From assembly GCA_913061265.1 (NCBI GenBank), contig CAJXVS010000005.1, forward strand, positions 124,001 to 188,000: a stretch of 64,000 nucleotides of DNA, in the 5' to 3' direction. A program made the position numbers and the translations under genes. This DNA is from an uncultured Halobacteriovorax sp. Its GTDB lineage: Bacteria; Bdellovibrionota; Bacteriovoracia; Bacteriovoracales; Bacteriovoracaceae. This document shows positions 44,838-52,287 of the stretch, piece after piece (within the stretch, counting starts at the first letter, position 1; each line of letters begins with the position of its first letter). The notes under the pieces were generated by a model. The model was not told where the DNA came from. It was given only the letters and a program-made list of their open reading frames with translations, and made no database searches.

Positions 44838-45842
44838 ATGAAAACACTTATTACCACTATTACCTTACTAGCCTGTATGAACGCCTTTGCCACAGATAAG
44901 GTCATCTACGGAAACGACGACAGAGACCATTTAAATGAAAGTGAAATGGCAGCCTATAAAGAGCTGGCCCGAAGCACTGCTGGTATGATTCCAACATCAA
45001 AGTTAGAAAGTCAGTTTGACGGACTCTTAACACTTATTAAAGGCAGAACATTAGAGCAAACTCAAAGAGTCTGTAAGGATGAGAAATTTAGCCAAGTCAT
45101 GACGGCCGCCAATTGTAGTGGGTTTCTTGTTGGTAAAAATAAAATAGTAACGGCAGGGCATTGTATTAAAGATGAGTTCGCTTGTGCCAATAATAAATGG
45201 GTCTTTGATTTTAGACAAGATCTTGTCCCCGAAGGCGAGGATCAACTCTTTGTAAATTCTGATAATGTTTATGGTTGTAAGAAGATCATCTCTCGCGCTT
45301 TAAGCCGTAATAGTCAGAATGATTACGCTCTTATTGAACTAGATAGAGATGTAACAGACAGAGAAGTTCTTAAATTTAGAACTGAAGGAAAGATTGAAGA
45401 TAATGATCCATTAGTTGTTATTGGTCACCCATCAGGGCTTCCAACAATTATCGCAGGTGGAGCTAATGTTAGAACAAATACCAATGATTTTTTCTTTCAA
45501 GCTAACCTAGACACTTTTGGTGGCAACTCAGGATCAGCTGTCTTTAATGCAAAAACAAATACTGTTGAAGGAATCCTTGTAAGAGGGGAAACCGACTATG
45601 CTTATGACTCTGAATCAGGTTGTTACAGAGTCTTTAAATGTAAAGATGATGAATGCCGAGGGGAAGATGTAACAAGAATCACGGTTATCCCTGAGCTTGT
45701 TCCTGGAATGACTCCTGTTGAGCCAATCGCCACTGAAGTAGAAGAGGAAGAAAATCCTTTTGCTTTCCCAGGATTTTCCTTTGATGGCATTGGTGAGCTT
45801 GACTGTAATCCGGTTATCCCAGGTGATTGTTTAGATTTCTAG
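44838..45842 (+). CDS. Secreted trypsin-fold serine protease (S1, V8-like), copy 2
   Basis: 334 residues from ATG 44838, which has GGGGAG upstream and starts the signal peptide; an upstream GTG would precede it. Triad: His in VTAGHC, Asp in NDYALI, Ser in GNSGS. After the signal the mature start reads YGNDDR, as in copies 1 and 3. The body closely resembles copy 3, including the ILVRGETDY and CRGEDVTRI segments. It differs by an extra C-terminal tail of about 50 residues that is acidic and proline-rich and ends with two cysteines. The tail may be a localisation or inhibitory extension; this is inference. Confidence 0.9.
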   Translation: MKTLITTITLLACMNAFATDKVIYGNDDRDHLNESEMAAYKELARSTAGMIPTSKLESQFDGLLTLIKGRTLEQTQRVCKDEKFSQVMTAANCSGFLVGKNKIVTAGHCIKDEFACANNKWVFDFRQDLVPEGEDQLFVNSDNVYGCKKIISRALSRNSQNDYALIELDRDVTDREVLKFRTEGKIEDNDPLVVIGHPSGLPTIIAGGANVRTNTNDFFFQANLDTFGGNSGSAVFNAKTNTVEGILVRGETDYAYDSESGCYRVFKCKDDECRGEDVTRITVIPELVPGMTPVEPIATEVEEEENPFAFPGFSFDGIGELDCNPVIPGDCLDF

Positions 45843-45860
45843 AATAAAGCCTATCTATAA

Positions 45861-45896
45861 CCTGTCATTATTCATTAATGGCAGGATTTCTCTTTT
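45861..45896 (+). terminator. Probable intrinsic terminator after S1 protease copy 2
   Basis: CCTGTCATT pairs with AATGGCAGG (one G-T pair) across a 7-base loop, and the hairpin is followed by ATTTCTCTTTTT. Moderate strength. Confidence 0.5.
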
Positions 45897-45913
45897 TCCC
45901 TTATAATAAAAGA

Positions 45914-46273
45914 ATGAACTTTAGAACAGTCACCCTAGAGGCAAAGGATGTGCCCTCAACTGTCAGTTACCTCTCAGAGCTACTCGAGCTTGAGATCCTG
46001 CCCATAGGCGTTGATGAGATCCTACTGAAGAGTGAGCACGTAGAATTCAAAGTTGTTCCAGGGGCCAAGACTAAGAGCCGCGGCAATACTGTTTTTGATC
46101 TAACAGTAAATGAAGTTGAAGATCTCGAAGAACTTTCTCAAAAAGCCCAGTTTCTTCATTATAGATTCGGTGAAAAATGCAGCTTTAGTGAAAAATTTGA
46201 AGATGATCTTCATAAAGAGCTTGAATTATCTGACCCTGACGGAAGAGTTTGGCGTTTTAGAGTTTGTCATTAA
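45914..46273 (+). CDS. VOC/glyoxalase-fold-like small protein
   Basis: 119 residues from ATG 45914; an upstream start at 45878 would add residues that look like terminator read-through. The pattern VTLEAKDVPSTVSYLSELL, then DEILLKSEHVEFKVV and a closing DPDGRVWRFRV, resembles a vicinal oxygen chelate (glyoxalase/bleomycin-resistance) fold. I cannot identify the metal ligands with confidence. It is isolated between two S1 protease genes. Substrate and role unknown. Confidence 0.55.
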   Translation: MNFRTVTLEAKDVPSTVSYLSELLELEILPIGVDEILLKSEHVEFKVVPGAKTKSRGNTVFDLTVNEVEDLEELSQKAQFLHYRFGEKCSFSEKFEDDLHKELELSDPDGRVWRFRVCH

Positions 46274-46369
46274 GCGTTAGTTGCGTCGTGTAATCCTATT
46301 GTTTTCATTCAAGTTTTCACAAGCTTTCGTCACAAAAGTTTTATGACTTGCATTGTAAGAAGTTGTAAG

Positions 46370-46386
46370 TTGGCAATACCTTAGCA
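46370..46386 (+). promoter_or_regulatory. Candidate sigma-54 promoter of S1 protease copy 3
   Basis: TTGGCAATACCTTAGCA has GG at 46372-46373 and GC at 46384-46385 with exactly 10 bases between, the spacing that RNA polymerase with RpoN requires. Flanking bases match the consensus partly (TGGCA yes, TTGC only partly). The predicted start is near 46397, about 45 bases before the gene. Confidence 0.4.
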
Positions 46387-46442
46387 CTTTGGTTTTATGG
46401 CTCAACGAAAAAAACGGCAATACAAACTAAAAGGACAATTCA

Positions 46443-47330
46443 ATGACATTAAGGACGATTTCAGCATTATTGGTTTCTATGACTCTTAGCTTTTCAGTAA
46501 TGGCAGGCGACAAAGTTGTTTATGGTGATGATGATAGACTAGACCTATTCGAAGCAACGAATGCTTTACACCTTGATCTTGCAAAATCAACAGCTGCAAT
46601 GATCTCACACTCAAAATTAACAGATAACGGAGACGGTACTACTTCAATCAGTGGTGGAGCTCTTTCTTCAAGAGGAATTTGTAAGTCAGCTAAGTTTGCT
46701 GATCAAATGACTGCTGCTAATTGTTCAGGTTTCCTAGTAGGTAAAGACCTTCTCGTAACGGCCGGACATTGTATCACTAGCATGTCAGCTTGTAAGAGCA
46801 GCGCTTGGGTATTTGACTTCGCAGTTGAAACTTCAGATGACGATGCTAAAGCAGTTCCAACAACTTCAGTATATAAGTGTGTTGAGATCATCTCTAGAGA
46901 TCTTAACCGTGGAACAAAAGATGATTACGCTCTAATCAGACTAGAAAGAAATGTTGATGACCGTGACGCTCTAACAGTTCGTACTTCAGGAAAAGTTGCT
47001 GATGGTACAAAACTTGTTGTTATCGGACACCCTACAGGTCTTCCTTCAAAGATCGCAGCCGGTGCAGTAGTTAGAAATAACAACGGACCAGTATTCTTTA
47101 ACTCAAACCTTGATACTTTTGGTGGTAACTCAGGATCAGCAGTATTTGATTCAGAAACTGGAACAGTAGAAGGGATCCTAGTTAGAGGTGAGACTGATTA
47201 TGTATACGATAGCACTAGAGGATGTAGAGTTCCTAAGCAGTGTACAAACGAAGGTTGTCGTGGTGAAGATGTGACTCGTATCACAAACATCAAAGCCCTA
47301 ATGACTCTAGTAGAAGAAAACAACAAATAA
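46443..47330 (+). CDS. Secreted trypsin-fold serine protease (S1, V8-like), copy 3
   Basis: 295 residues with a signal peptide ending VMA and the mature start YGDDDR, the third copy of this motif in the window. Catalytic residues: His (VTAGHC), Asp (DDYALI) and Ser (GNSGS). The C-terminal GCRGEDVTRI block matches copy 2, so copies 2 and 3 are closest relatives and probably a local duplication. It has its own upstream sigma-54-like site and two terminators downstream, so it is likely expressed alone. The codon pattern looks like that of a highly expressed gene (few rare alternatives), which is an impression, not a calculation. Confidence 0.92.
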   Translation: MTLRTISALLVSMTLSFSVMAGDKVVYGDDDRLDLFEATNALHLDLAKSTAAMISHSKLTDNGDGTTSISGGALSSRGICKSAKFADQMTAANCSGFLVGKDLLVTAGHCITSMSACKSSAWVFDFAVETSDDDAKAVPTTSVYKCVEIISRDLNRGTKDDYALIRLERNVDDRDALTVRTSGKVADGTKLVVIGHPTGLPSKIAAGAVVRNNNGPVFFNSNLDTFGGNSGSAVFDSETGTVEGILVRGETDYVYDSTRGCRVPKQCTNEGCRGEDVTRITNIKALMTLVEENNK

Positions 47331-47345
47331 TCTACAAATTAAAAT

Positions 47346-47376
47346 AAGAGGCGACGTATGAGCGCCTCTTCTTTTA
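47346..47376 (+). terminator. Terminator 1 of S1 protease copy 3
   Basis: An 8-bp stem (AAGAGGCG / CGCCTCTT) with a 9-base loop is followed by CTTTTATATA. It lies 16 bases past the stop. Confidence 0.7.
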
Positions 47377-47396
47377 TATATGCAGAGAATGTAAAG

Positions 47397-47422
47397 AAGC
47401 CCCCAAGGATTGGGGGCTTTTT
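47397..47422 (+). terminator. Terminator 2 of S1 protease copy 3
   Basis: A 9-bp stem (AAGCCCCCA / TGGGGGCTT) with a 5-base loop is followed by a T-run. It lies just after terminator 1, giving a tandem stop. Confidence 0.85.
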
Positions 47423-47536
47423 GCGTTTTAGGGGTCTATACCTAAAATTGAATAACACTCCATAACGCTCAGGGACTAAACTCCACTAGGGCCACCTTAC
47501 CGCCACCTTAAACCCTTGAAATTCAGAGATTCAATC

Positions 47537-47555
47537 ACGGCACGGTCCTTGCTTT
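47537..47555 (+). promoter_or_regulatory. Near-consensus sigma-54 (RpoN) promoter of subtilase 1
   Basis: CGGCACGGTCCTTGCTTT matches the -24/-12 consensus TGGCACGnnnnTTGCw at every fixed position except the first. GG lies at 47539-47540 and GC at 47551-47552, 10 bases apart. The predicted start is near 47563, right before a leader hairpin and 47 bases upstream of the subtilase. Control would need an enhancer-binding activator, not seen in this window. Confidence 0.75.
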
Positions 47556-47566
47556 ATATATAGGTA

Positions 47567-47586
47567 TGAAGACAAGGATGTCTTCA
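47567..47586 (+). promoter_or_regulatory. Leader hairpin of subtilase 1
   Basis: TGAAGAC-AAGGAT-GTCTTCA, a perfect 7-bp stem with 6-base loop, lies almost at the predicted 5' end of the mRNA and 12 bases before the ribosome binding site (AAGGAAG). Confidence 0.6.
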
Positions 47587-47609
47587 GAAGTATCACTCAA
47601 GGAAGAGCG

Positions 47610-49145
47610 ATGAAGAACTTAAGCTACTATGCATGGCTTGGCCTTTTTTTATGGGTCATGGCCTCTTATTCCTCGGCCGCTGTTGGCGGCATGAAACCCA
47701 GACTAATTGTTAAGCGAAAGATCCCTGCGAGGGGAGTCATGCGCGAGGCCTTCAAGGTGTCCGATAAAGAAGTGCATTCTTTTGATGATGCCCGTGCCCT
47801 AGAGGAAGCGAAAGCTCGCTTCGAAGGCGATAGCGAGATTGAATGGGTTGTTGAGGATAAGGCCATGGCCCACTTTTTTGAACCAGGAGATAATGGAACA
47901 ACTCAAGATCAACTTTGGTTCTCACAGTGGCATTCTCATGATGCTTTAAGTGGAATCAATCTTCCGGCCGCTTGGGATCTCACCTTTGGTGAAGAAGTGG
48001 TTGTGGCCGTTGTTGATACTGGCATCACAAATCATTCGGATTTAAATTCAAAGATTCTTTTTGGGGCCGACCTGGTAACAGATCCTGCTATGTCTAATGA
48101 TGGGGACTCTAGAGATAATGACCCCTCTGATCCAGGGGATTGGGTTACGGCAGGAGACCCTTGTTATAATGGAAGCTTTCATAGCTCAAGCTGGCACGGC
48201 ACCCATGTGGCCGGAACAATCGCGGCAAAAACTGGAAATGGAACTGGAGTAGCAGGAATTAGTTTTAACGCTAAGATTGTTCCCGTAAGAGTGCTTGGCA
48301 AATGTGGGGGCTGGGCCTCTGATATTGCTGATGGTATTAAGTGGGCGGCAGGAATTCCTGTGTCTGGAGTTGCTAACAATCCAAATCCCGCCCGCGTGAT
48401 TAATCTAAGCCTTGGTGGCCGAGGATCTTGTTCGGCCATGATGCAAGAGGCAGTAGACGGCGCCAATGCAGCCGGCTCTTTGGTTGTAGTAGCGGCAGGG
48501 AATAGTAATCAAAATATTGATTTTAATCATTACTCCCCAGCTAACTGTAAGGGAGTTGTCACAGTGGCTTCAACAGATCATGAACAAAACAGAAGCTTCT
48601 TCTCTAACTATGGAGAGTTCATCGATATTGCCGCTCCTGGTGGCGGCGGGGTTGGGGTTATGTCTACCATTAATAGTGGAAGCACAACTCCTTCAACTGA
48701 AGATTATAAGCAGATGAGTGGTACTAGCATGGCAGCTCCTCATGTAACGGGTGTTGCCGCTTTAATGGCAGGAGTGAATCCTGATCTCTCAAACTCTCAG
48801 TTAAGACAAATCCTTATTGATTCTGCCCGCAGCTTTGATTCAAGTAGTAATTGCGATAGCTCCATCTGTGGCGATGGATTATTAGACGCTGAAGCAGCAG
48901 TAAATATGGCCATGAGTACAGTAGGGGATCCAGACTTTGTTTTTAGTGAGCCTTTTTTAGGAAGTGACTCTGGCAATAGAACTAATACTTGGATCACGCC
49001 TTCTTATGACGATGAGGGCGGTGCTTGCGGTACGGTAGATATGGATGGAGGCAGAGGAGGTCCTGGCGGCTTTATGTTAAGCCTTCTCTTTGGACTACTT
49101 TTAAGTATCCTAGCGCCACACCTCAGGATTCACAAAAGCTGGTAG
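47610..49145 (+). CDS. Secreted subtilisin-like protease (S8) with prodomain and CTERM-like tail
   Basis: 511 residues: signal peptide to about 24, a prodomain of about 70 residues, then the S8 domain with Asp136 (VVDTG), His196 (HGTHVAG) and Ser373 (GTSMAAPHV), and the oxyanion Asn in AAGNSN. Four or more cysteines in the catalytic domain suggest disulfides. The C-terminus is distinctive: one Cys, a Gly-rich stretch (GGRGGPGG), a hydrophobic helix of about 18 residues, then a short basic tail. This is the three-part layout of CTERM sorting signals. It is preceded by a sigma-54 promoter and overlaps the convergent dehydrogenase by 36 bases. Confidence 0.92.
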   Translation: MKNLSYYAWLGLFLWVMASYSSAAVGGMKPRLIVKRKIPARGVMREAFKVSDKEVHSFDDARALEEAKARFEGDSEIEWVVEDKAMAHFFEPGDNGTTQDQLWFSQWHSHDALSGINLPAAWDLTFGEEVVVAVVDTGITNHSDLNSKILFGADLVTDPAMSNDGDSRDNDPSDPGDWVTAGDPCYNGSFHSSSWHGTHVAGTIAAKTGNGTGVAGISFNAKIVPVRVLGKCGGWASDIADGIKWAAGIPVSGVANNPNPARVINLSLGGRGSCSAMMQEAVDGANAAGSLVVVAAGNSNQNIDFNHYSPANCKGVVTVASTDHEQNRSFFSNYGEFIDIAAPGGGGVGVMSTINSGSTTPSTEDYKQMSGTSMAAPHVTGVAALMAGVNPDLSNSQLRQILIDSARSFDSSSNCDSSICGDGLLDAEAAVNMAMSTVGDPDFVFSEPFLGSDSGNRTNTWITPSYDDEGGACGTVDMDGGRGGPGGFMLSLLFGLLLSILAPHLRIHKSW

Positions 49146-50075
49146 AGGTTTCTTATTAAGTCCGGCTAAGATATTCTTGGCGGTTAATAAACTCATGGCA
49201 TCTCTTGTTTCAATATCAGCGCTTCCTATATGAGGCGTGATGAGAACTCTCTCTATTCCAAGTAGTGGAGAGTTTGGATCGATAGGCTCAGGGGCCGTGA
49301 CGTCTAGGCCAACTCCAAAAAAATGACCTTCTTTTAAAACCTTAATTAAATCATCCTGAACAATAACTTCACCGCGAGCGGTGTTGATTAAGATGCAATC
49401 TTTCTTTGTAAGTTTTAATTTATCATAGCCTAGGAGTTGATTAGTCTCTTCATTCAAAGGGCAGTGTAGACTGATGACATCACTTTCTTTGAGAAGAGTG
49501 TCTAGAGATGTTTTATTAAAGCCTTGTTTTTCTGATTTTGAATAATGAATAAGCTTCATGCCAAAGCCATCCCTGCAGCGCTTGGCAAAGGCCATGCCTA
49601 TTCGGCCAAGACCTATGACACCTAAGGTTTTTCCCTTTAAGCTTTTTCCAAGAAAGCCCAGTGGCTCCCACTTTTCCCAATGACCTTCATGAACACTATA
49701 ATTTGATTCGCGTATTCTTCTAGAGAGTGAAAGAAGAAGGGCCATGGCCAAGTCGGCGGTGGCGTCTGTTAAGACGTCAGGGGTGTTTCCGACTGCGATA
49801 GAGTTCTTTGAAGCCGCTTCAATATCAATATTATTGTAACCAACTGCGTAATTAGAGATGACCTTTAACTTAGGACAAGCTTCTATAAGCCCTTTATCTA
49901 TCTTGTGCCCAAGCATGCTAATGAGGCCGTCACAGTCCTTGAGGACAGCTTTAAGCTCTTCAGTGCTAATAGGGTTATCATAGCTCCAAACTTCCACTTC
50001 TACGCCCTGAGAGCGTAAGAGATCGAGACCTTGGGAGGGGATATTTTCTGTTACATAGACTTTAAAATTGCTCAT
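49110..50075 (-). CDS. D-2-hydroxyacid dehydrogenase, glyoxylate/hydroxypyruvate reductase-like
   Basis: 321 residues with an NAD(P)-binding loop GLGRIG near residue 155 and the catalytic residues of the family: Arg in NTARGE, Glu in DVTAPEP and His in TPHIGSA. The WEPLGFLG block just before the cofactor domain is typical of the glyoxylate reductase (GyaR/GRHPR) branch. It would reduce glyoxylate or hydroxypyruvate. The 36-base overlap at its 3' end is with the coding end of the subtilase, including that protease's hydrophobic tail. Confidence 0.88.
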   Translation of the reverse strand: MSNFKVYVTENIPSQGLDLLRSQGVEVEVWSYDNPISTEELKAVLKDCDGLISMLGHKIDKGLIEACPKLKVISNYAVGYNNIDIEAASKNSIAVGNTPDVLTDATADLAMALLLSLSRRIRESNYSVHEGHWEKWEPLGFLGKSLKGKTLGVIGLGRIGMAFAKRCRDGFGMKLIHYSKSEKQGFNKTSLDTLLKESDVISLHCPLNEETNQLLGYDKLKLTKKDCILINTARGEVIVQDDLIKVLKEGHFFGVGLDVTAPEPIDPNSPLLGIERVLITPHIGSADIETRDAMSLLTAKNILAGLNKKPLPAFVNPEVWR

Positions 50076-50180
50076 TATTTAGTCTAGCCTTTTAGTGACA
50101 GAAAAAGAAAGAAACAATCCTTGGACCTTCTCTCTATAGCGCAGTTTAATTTCACATCTTAATTATTGTTTAAAACGCTC

Positions 50181-50196
50181 GGTCTCTAAAAAGACC
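50181..50196 (+). promoter_or_regulatory. Leader hairpin of subtilase 2
   Basis: GGTCT-CTAAAA-AGACC, a perfect 5-bp stem, lies 8 bases before the AAGGAGG ribosome binding site of the gene at 50216. Short, but placed like the hairpins at 33218, 47567 and 53267. Confidence 0.45.
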
Positions 50197-50215
50197 ACCT
50201 TTGCAAGGAGGCAAA

Positions 50216-51568
50216 ATGAAACTTATAAAAACACTTTTAGCCACAGCATTTTTAGTTAGTGCTATGGCCCAGGCGACGACTCTCGCAGTTATCGATTCTG
50301 GAACTGATACTCTTCACAAAGATCTACTAGCTAGTCTATGGATCAACCCAATTGAGGGTGAAATCTCTAATGACCGTGATGAAGATCAAAATGGTTATCA
50401 AGATGATATCTACGGATGGAACTTCGCTGAAGGAAACAATCTTGTTATCGATCCTAAGTACAGAAACTCTCTTACTCCAGACATCCGTAAGTTCTTCGCC
50501 CTTCAGGCAAAGTCTTTTTACGGAACAATTACTGAAGAAGAAAGAGAATGGATCAAGACAAAGCTTGGTGAGCAAGAATTCCTTAAGTCAATTCAGGTTT
50601 ATGGAAACTTCATGCACGGAACTCACGTAGCTGGTATTACAGTTGCTAATAACCCTACGGCTAAGATTCTTTCAGTTAAGTTAATTCCAACTGAAGTTGC
50701 TCTTCCTGGTCAAAAAGAAATTGAAATGGCCGCTTCTCAAAAAGGTCTTGGACTGACTCTTGCTAAATTAGCTCTAGGTCAACTTGCTAAGGCTCAGATT
50801 ACTCAGATGAGTGAGATTGCAGCTTACGTAAACTCTCATAAAGCTAGAGTGGCTAACGGATCTTTCGGAACTGGTTACCCACAAGCAAGAATGATTGCTG
50901 AGTTAATCGGTGGACCATTCAAGCTTACTGAAGAAGAAATTGTTGAAGTTGCTAAGCATTTCCTAGGAACTCTTAATAAAGAAGGCGTACACTTTGTTGG
51001 TGAAGCTCGTAATACTCTCTTTGTATTCGCAGCTGGTAACGATGGTCTTTCAAATGATGAGTTTGGATCATTCCCGACTAATATTGATGCTGACAACGTA
51101 ATCTCTGTTGCTGCTACTATCGGTTCAGGGAAGCTTGCTGGTTTTTCTAACTTCGGTAAGAAGACTGTAGATGTTGCCGCTCCTGGAGTTGCTATCAATT
51201 CAACTGTTCCAGATAATATGTACCTAAAGGTTTCAGGAACTTCTCAAGCGGCTCCTTACGTGGCCAATATTGCTGCAAGAATCTCTGAAACAAATAGCGA
51301 GCTTCTAGCGATCCAAATTAAAAAGATCATTATGAAGACTGTTGATAAGAGACGTAGTTACGAAGCCACTGTGAAAGCAGGCGGAGATGTAAATATGGAT
51401 CGTGCAGTTCAAGCTGCAGAAAATACACTTAAAATGAACCTTGATGAAGCTATTGATTTATCTCATAAGCAAATCAAGACCACGGATTCGGAAAAAGGTC
51501 TTTCCAAGGATGGAGCTCTGTACGAAGGTTATGTATTGCCGATGCCTAGCCCATTTGTTTTAAAGTAA
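50216..51568 (+). CDS. Secreted subtilisin-like protease (S8) without a prodomain
   Basis: 450 residues from ATG 50216 (strong AAGGAGG upstream; an in-frame start at 50201 adds 5 residues before the signal). The signal peptide runs to about 20 and the first catalytic residue, Asp27 (VIDSG), follows almost at once. His134 (HGTHVAG), Asn in AAGNDG and Ser343 (GTSQAAP) complete the site. An acidic NDRDEDQNGYQDD loop after Asp27 looks calcium-binding. The I9-type prodomain that most subtilases need for folding is absent. The spacing between Asp and His is long, with a Glu/Lys-rich insert. Monocistronic, with its own terminator. Confidence 0.9.
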   Translation: MKLIKTLLATAFLVSAMAQATTLAVIDSGTDTLHKDLLASLWINPIEGEISNDRDEDQNGYQDDIYGWNFAEGNNLVIDPKYRNSLTPDIRKFFALQAKSFYGTITEEEREWIKTKLGEQEFLKSIQVYGNFMHGTHVAGITVANNPTAKILSVKLIPTEVALPGQKEIEMAASQKGLGLTLAKLALGQLAKAQITQMSEIAAYVNSHKARVANGSFGTGYPQARMIAELIGGPFKLTEEEIVEVAKHFLGTLNKEGVHFVGEARNTLFVFAAGNDGLSNDEFGSFPTNIDADNVISVAATIGSGKLAGFSNFGKKTVDVAAPGVAINSTVPDNMYLKVSGTSQAAPYVANIAARISETNSELLAIQIKKIIMKTVDKRRSYEATVKAGGDVNMDRAVQAAENTLKMNLDEAIDLSHKQIKTTDSEKGLSKDGALYEGYVLPMPSPFVLK

Positions 51569-51609
51569 TGCTTTAGAATTAATGTGACAGAATTTTAAGA
51601 TCATAAGAG

Positions 51610-51632
51610 AGCCGCTCATTGAGCGGCTTTCC
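51610..51632 (+). terminator. Intrinsic terminator of subtilase 2
   Basis: AGCCGCTC-ATT-GAGCGGCT is a perfect 8-bp stem followed by TTCC and other T. It overlaps the last codons of the convergent TPMT gene, so the coding sequence there also serves as a terminator. Confidence 0.7.
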
Positions 51633-52278
51633 TATTTAAGAGGTAGGCTTTTTGAGAGGCCTTAGAAACACCGGCCTTTATCATTCTTGGGTTTCCAATT
51701 TCAATCTCAGAATCTTCAATAAGTTCAATATCAAAATCATTCTTAAAGTATTTAGTGACTAAGTTCTCTTCTACTGAAAACGGAGGTCCTTCGCACTTTG
51801 ACTGATCATATTCAAAGCAGAGCACTAGGGCCTTTGCGGTAGGGACTAAGAGATCGCTATGCTTTTGAGCATATCTTTGTCTATCTTTAGGATCTAAGGC
51901 GACGATAGCGGCGCGGTCATATAAATATGAGGCCTTGTTCGTAAGCTCTAACTTAAAATAATCTCCGCAGTAAAGAGTGATCATTTTACTTTCAAAGACC
52001 TTGAAGTCGCCTTCAGTTTTCATTTGGAAATCGATATTGTTTTCCACAAAGAAATCTTTGCAGGCAACTTCTGAGAATTCTGAGCCAATGACTTTGAAGC
52101 CTTTTTCTTTAAGAAAGATCATATCTAAGGTCTTGCCGCAAAGAGGAACGAGGATAGTTTTCTCTAAACCTTTCGTTTCAAGACAATCAATACGTTTAAC
52201 TAAGAGGGGGTGATAACTAGATTGATGAAAGCCGATGGAGTTTTCTGTCCACTTATCTAACCAAAATTCTTTTTCCAT
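51616..52278 (-). CDS. tpm: Thiopurine S-methyltransferase family protein
   Basis: 220 residues matching bacterial TPMT: WLDKWTENSIGFHQ at the start, LVPLCGKTLDM for the SAM loop, GSEFSE, and YDRAAIVALDP followed by RQRYAQ. The family methylates thiols; bacterial members are linked to selenium and tellurium detoxification, and the natural substrate is uncertain. It lies 9 bases downstream of the secreted HExxH gene, so they may share a transcript. Confidence 0.9.
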   Translation of the reverse strand: MEKEFWLDKWTENSIGFHQSSYHPLLVKRIDCLETKGLEKTILVPLCGKTLDMIFLKEKGFKVIGSEFSEVACKDFFVENNIDFQMKTEGDFKVFESKMITLYCGDYFKLELTNKASYLYDRAAIVALDPKDRQRYAQKHSDLLVPTAKALVLCFEYDQSKCEGPPFSVEENLVTKYFKNDFDIELIEDSEIEIGNPRMIKAGVSKASQKAYLLNRKAAQ

Positions 52279-52287
52279 GAATGATTC

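Noticed and set aside
4227-47330. Calling the three S1 proteases glutamyl endopeptidases
   Set aside because: The GNSGS site and a Thr five residues before the Ser match V8, but the residue equivalent to V8 His184, needed for Glu preference, is Leu in all three.
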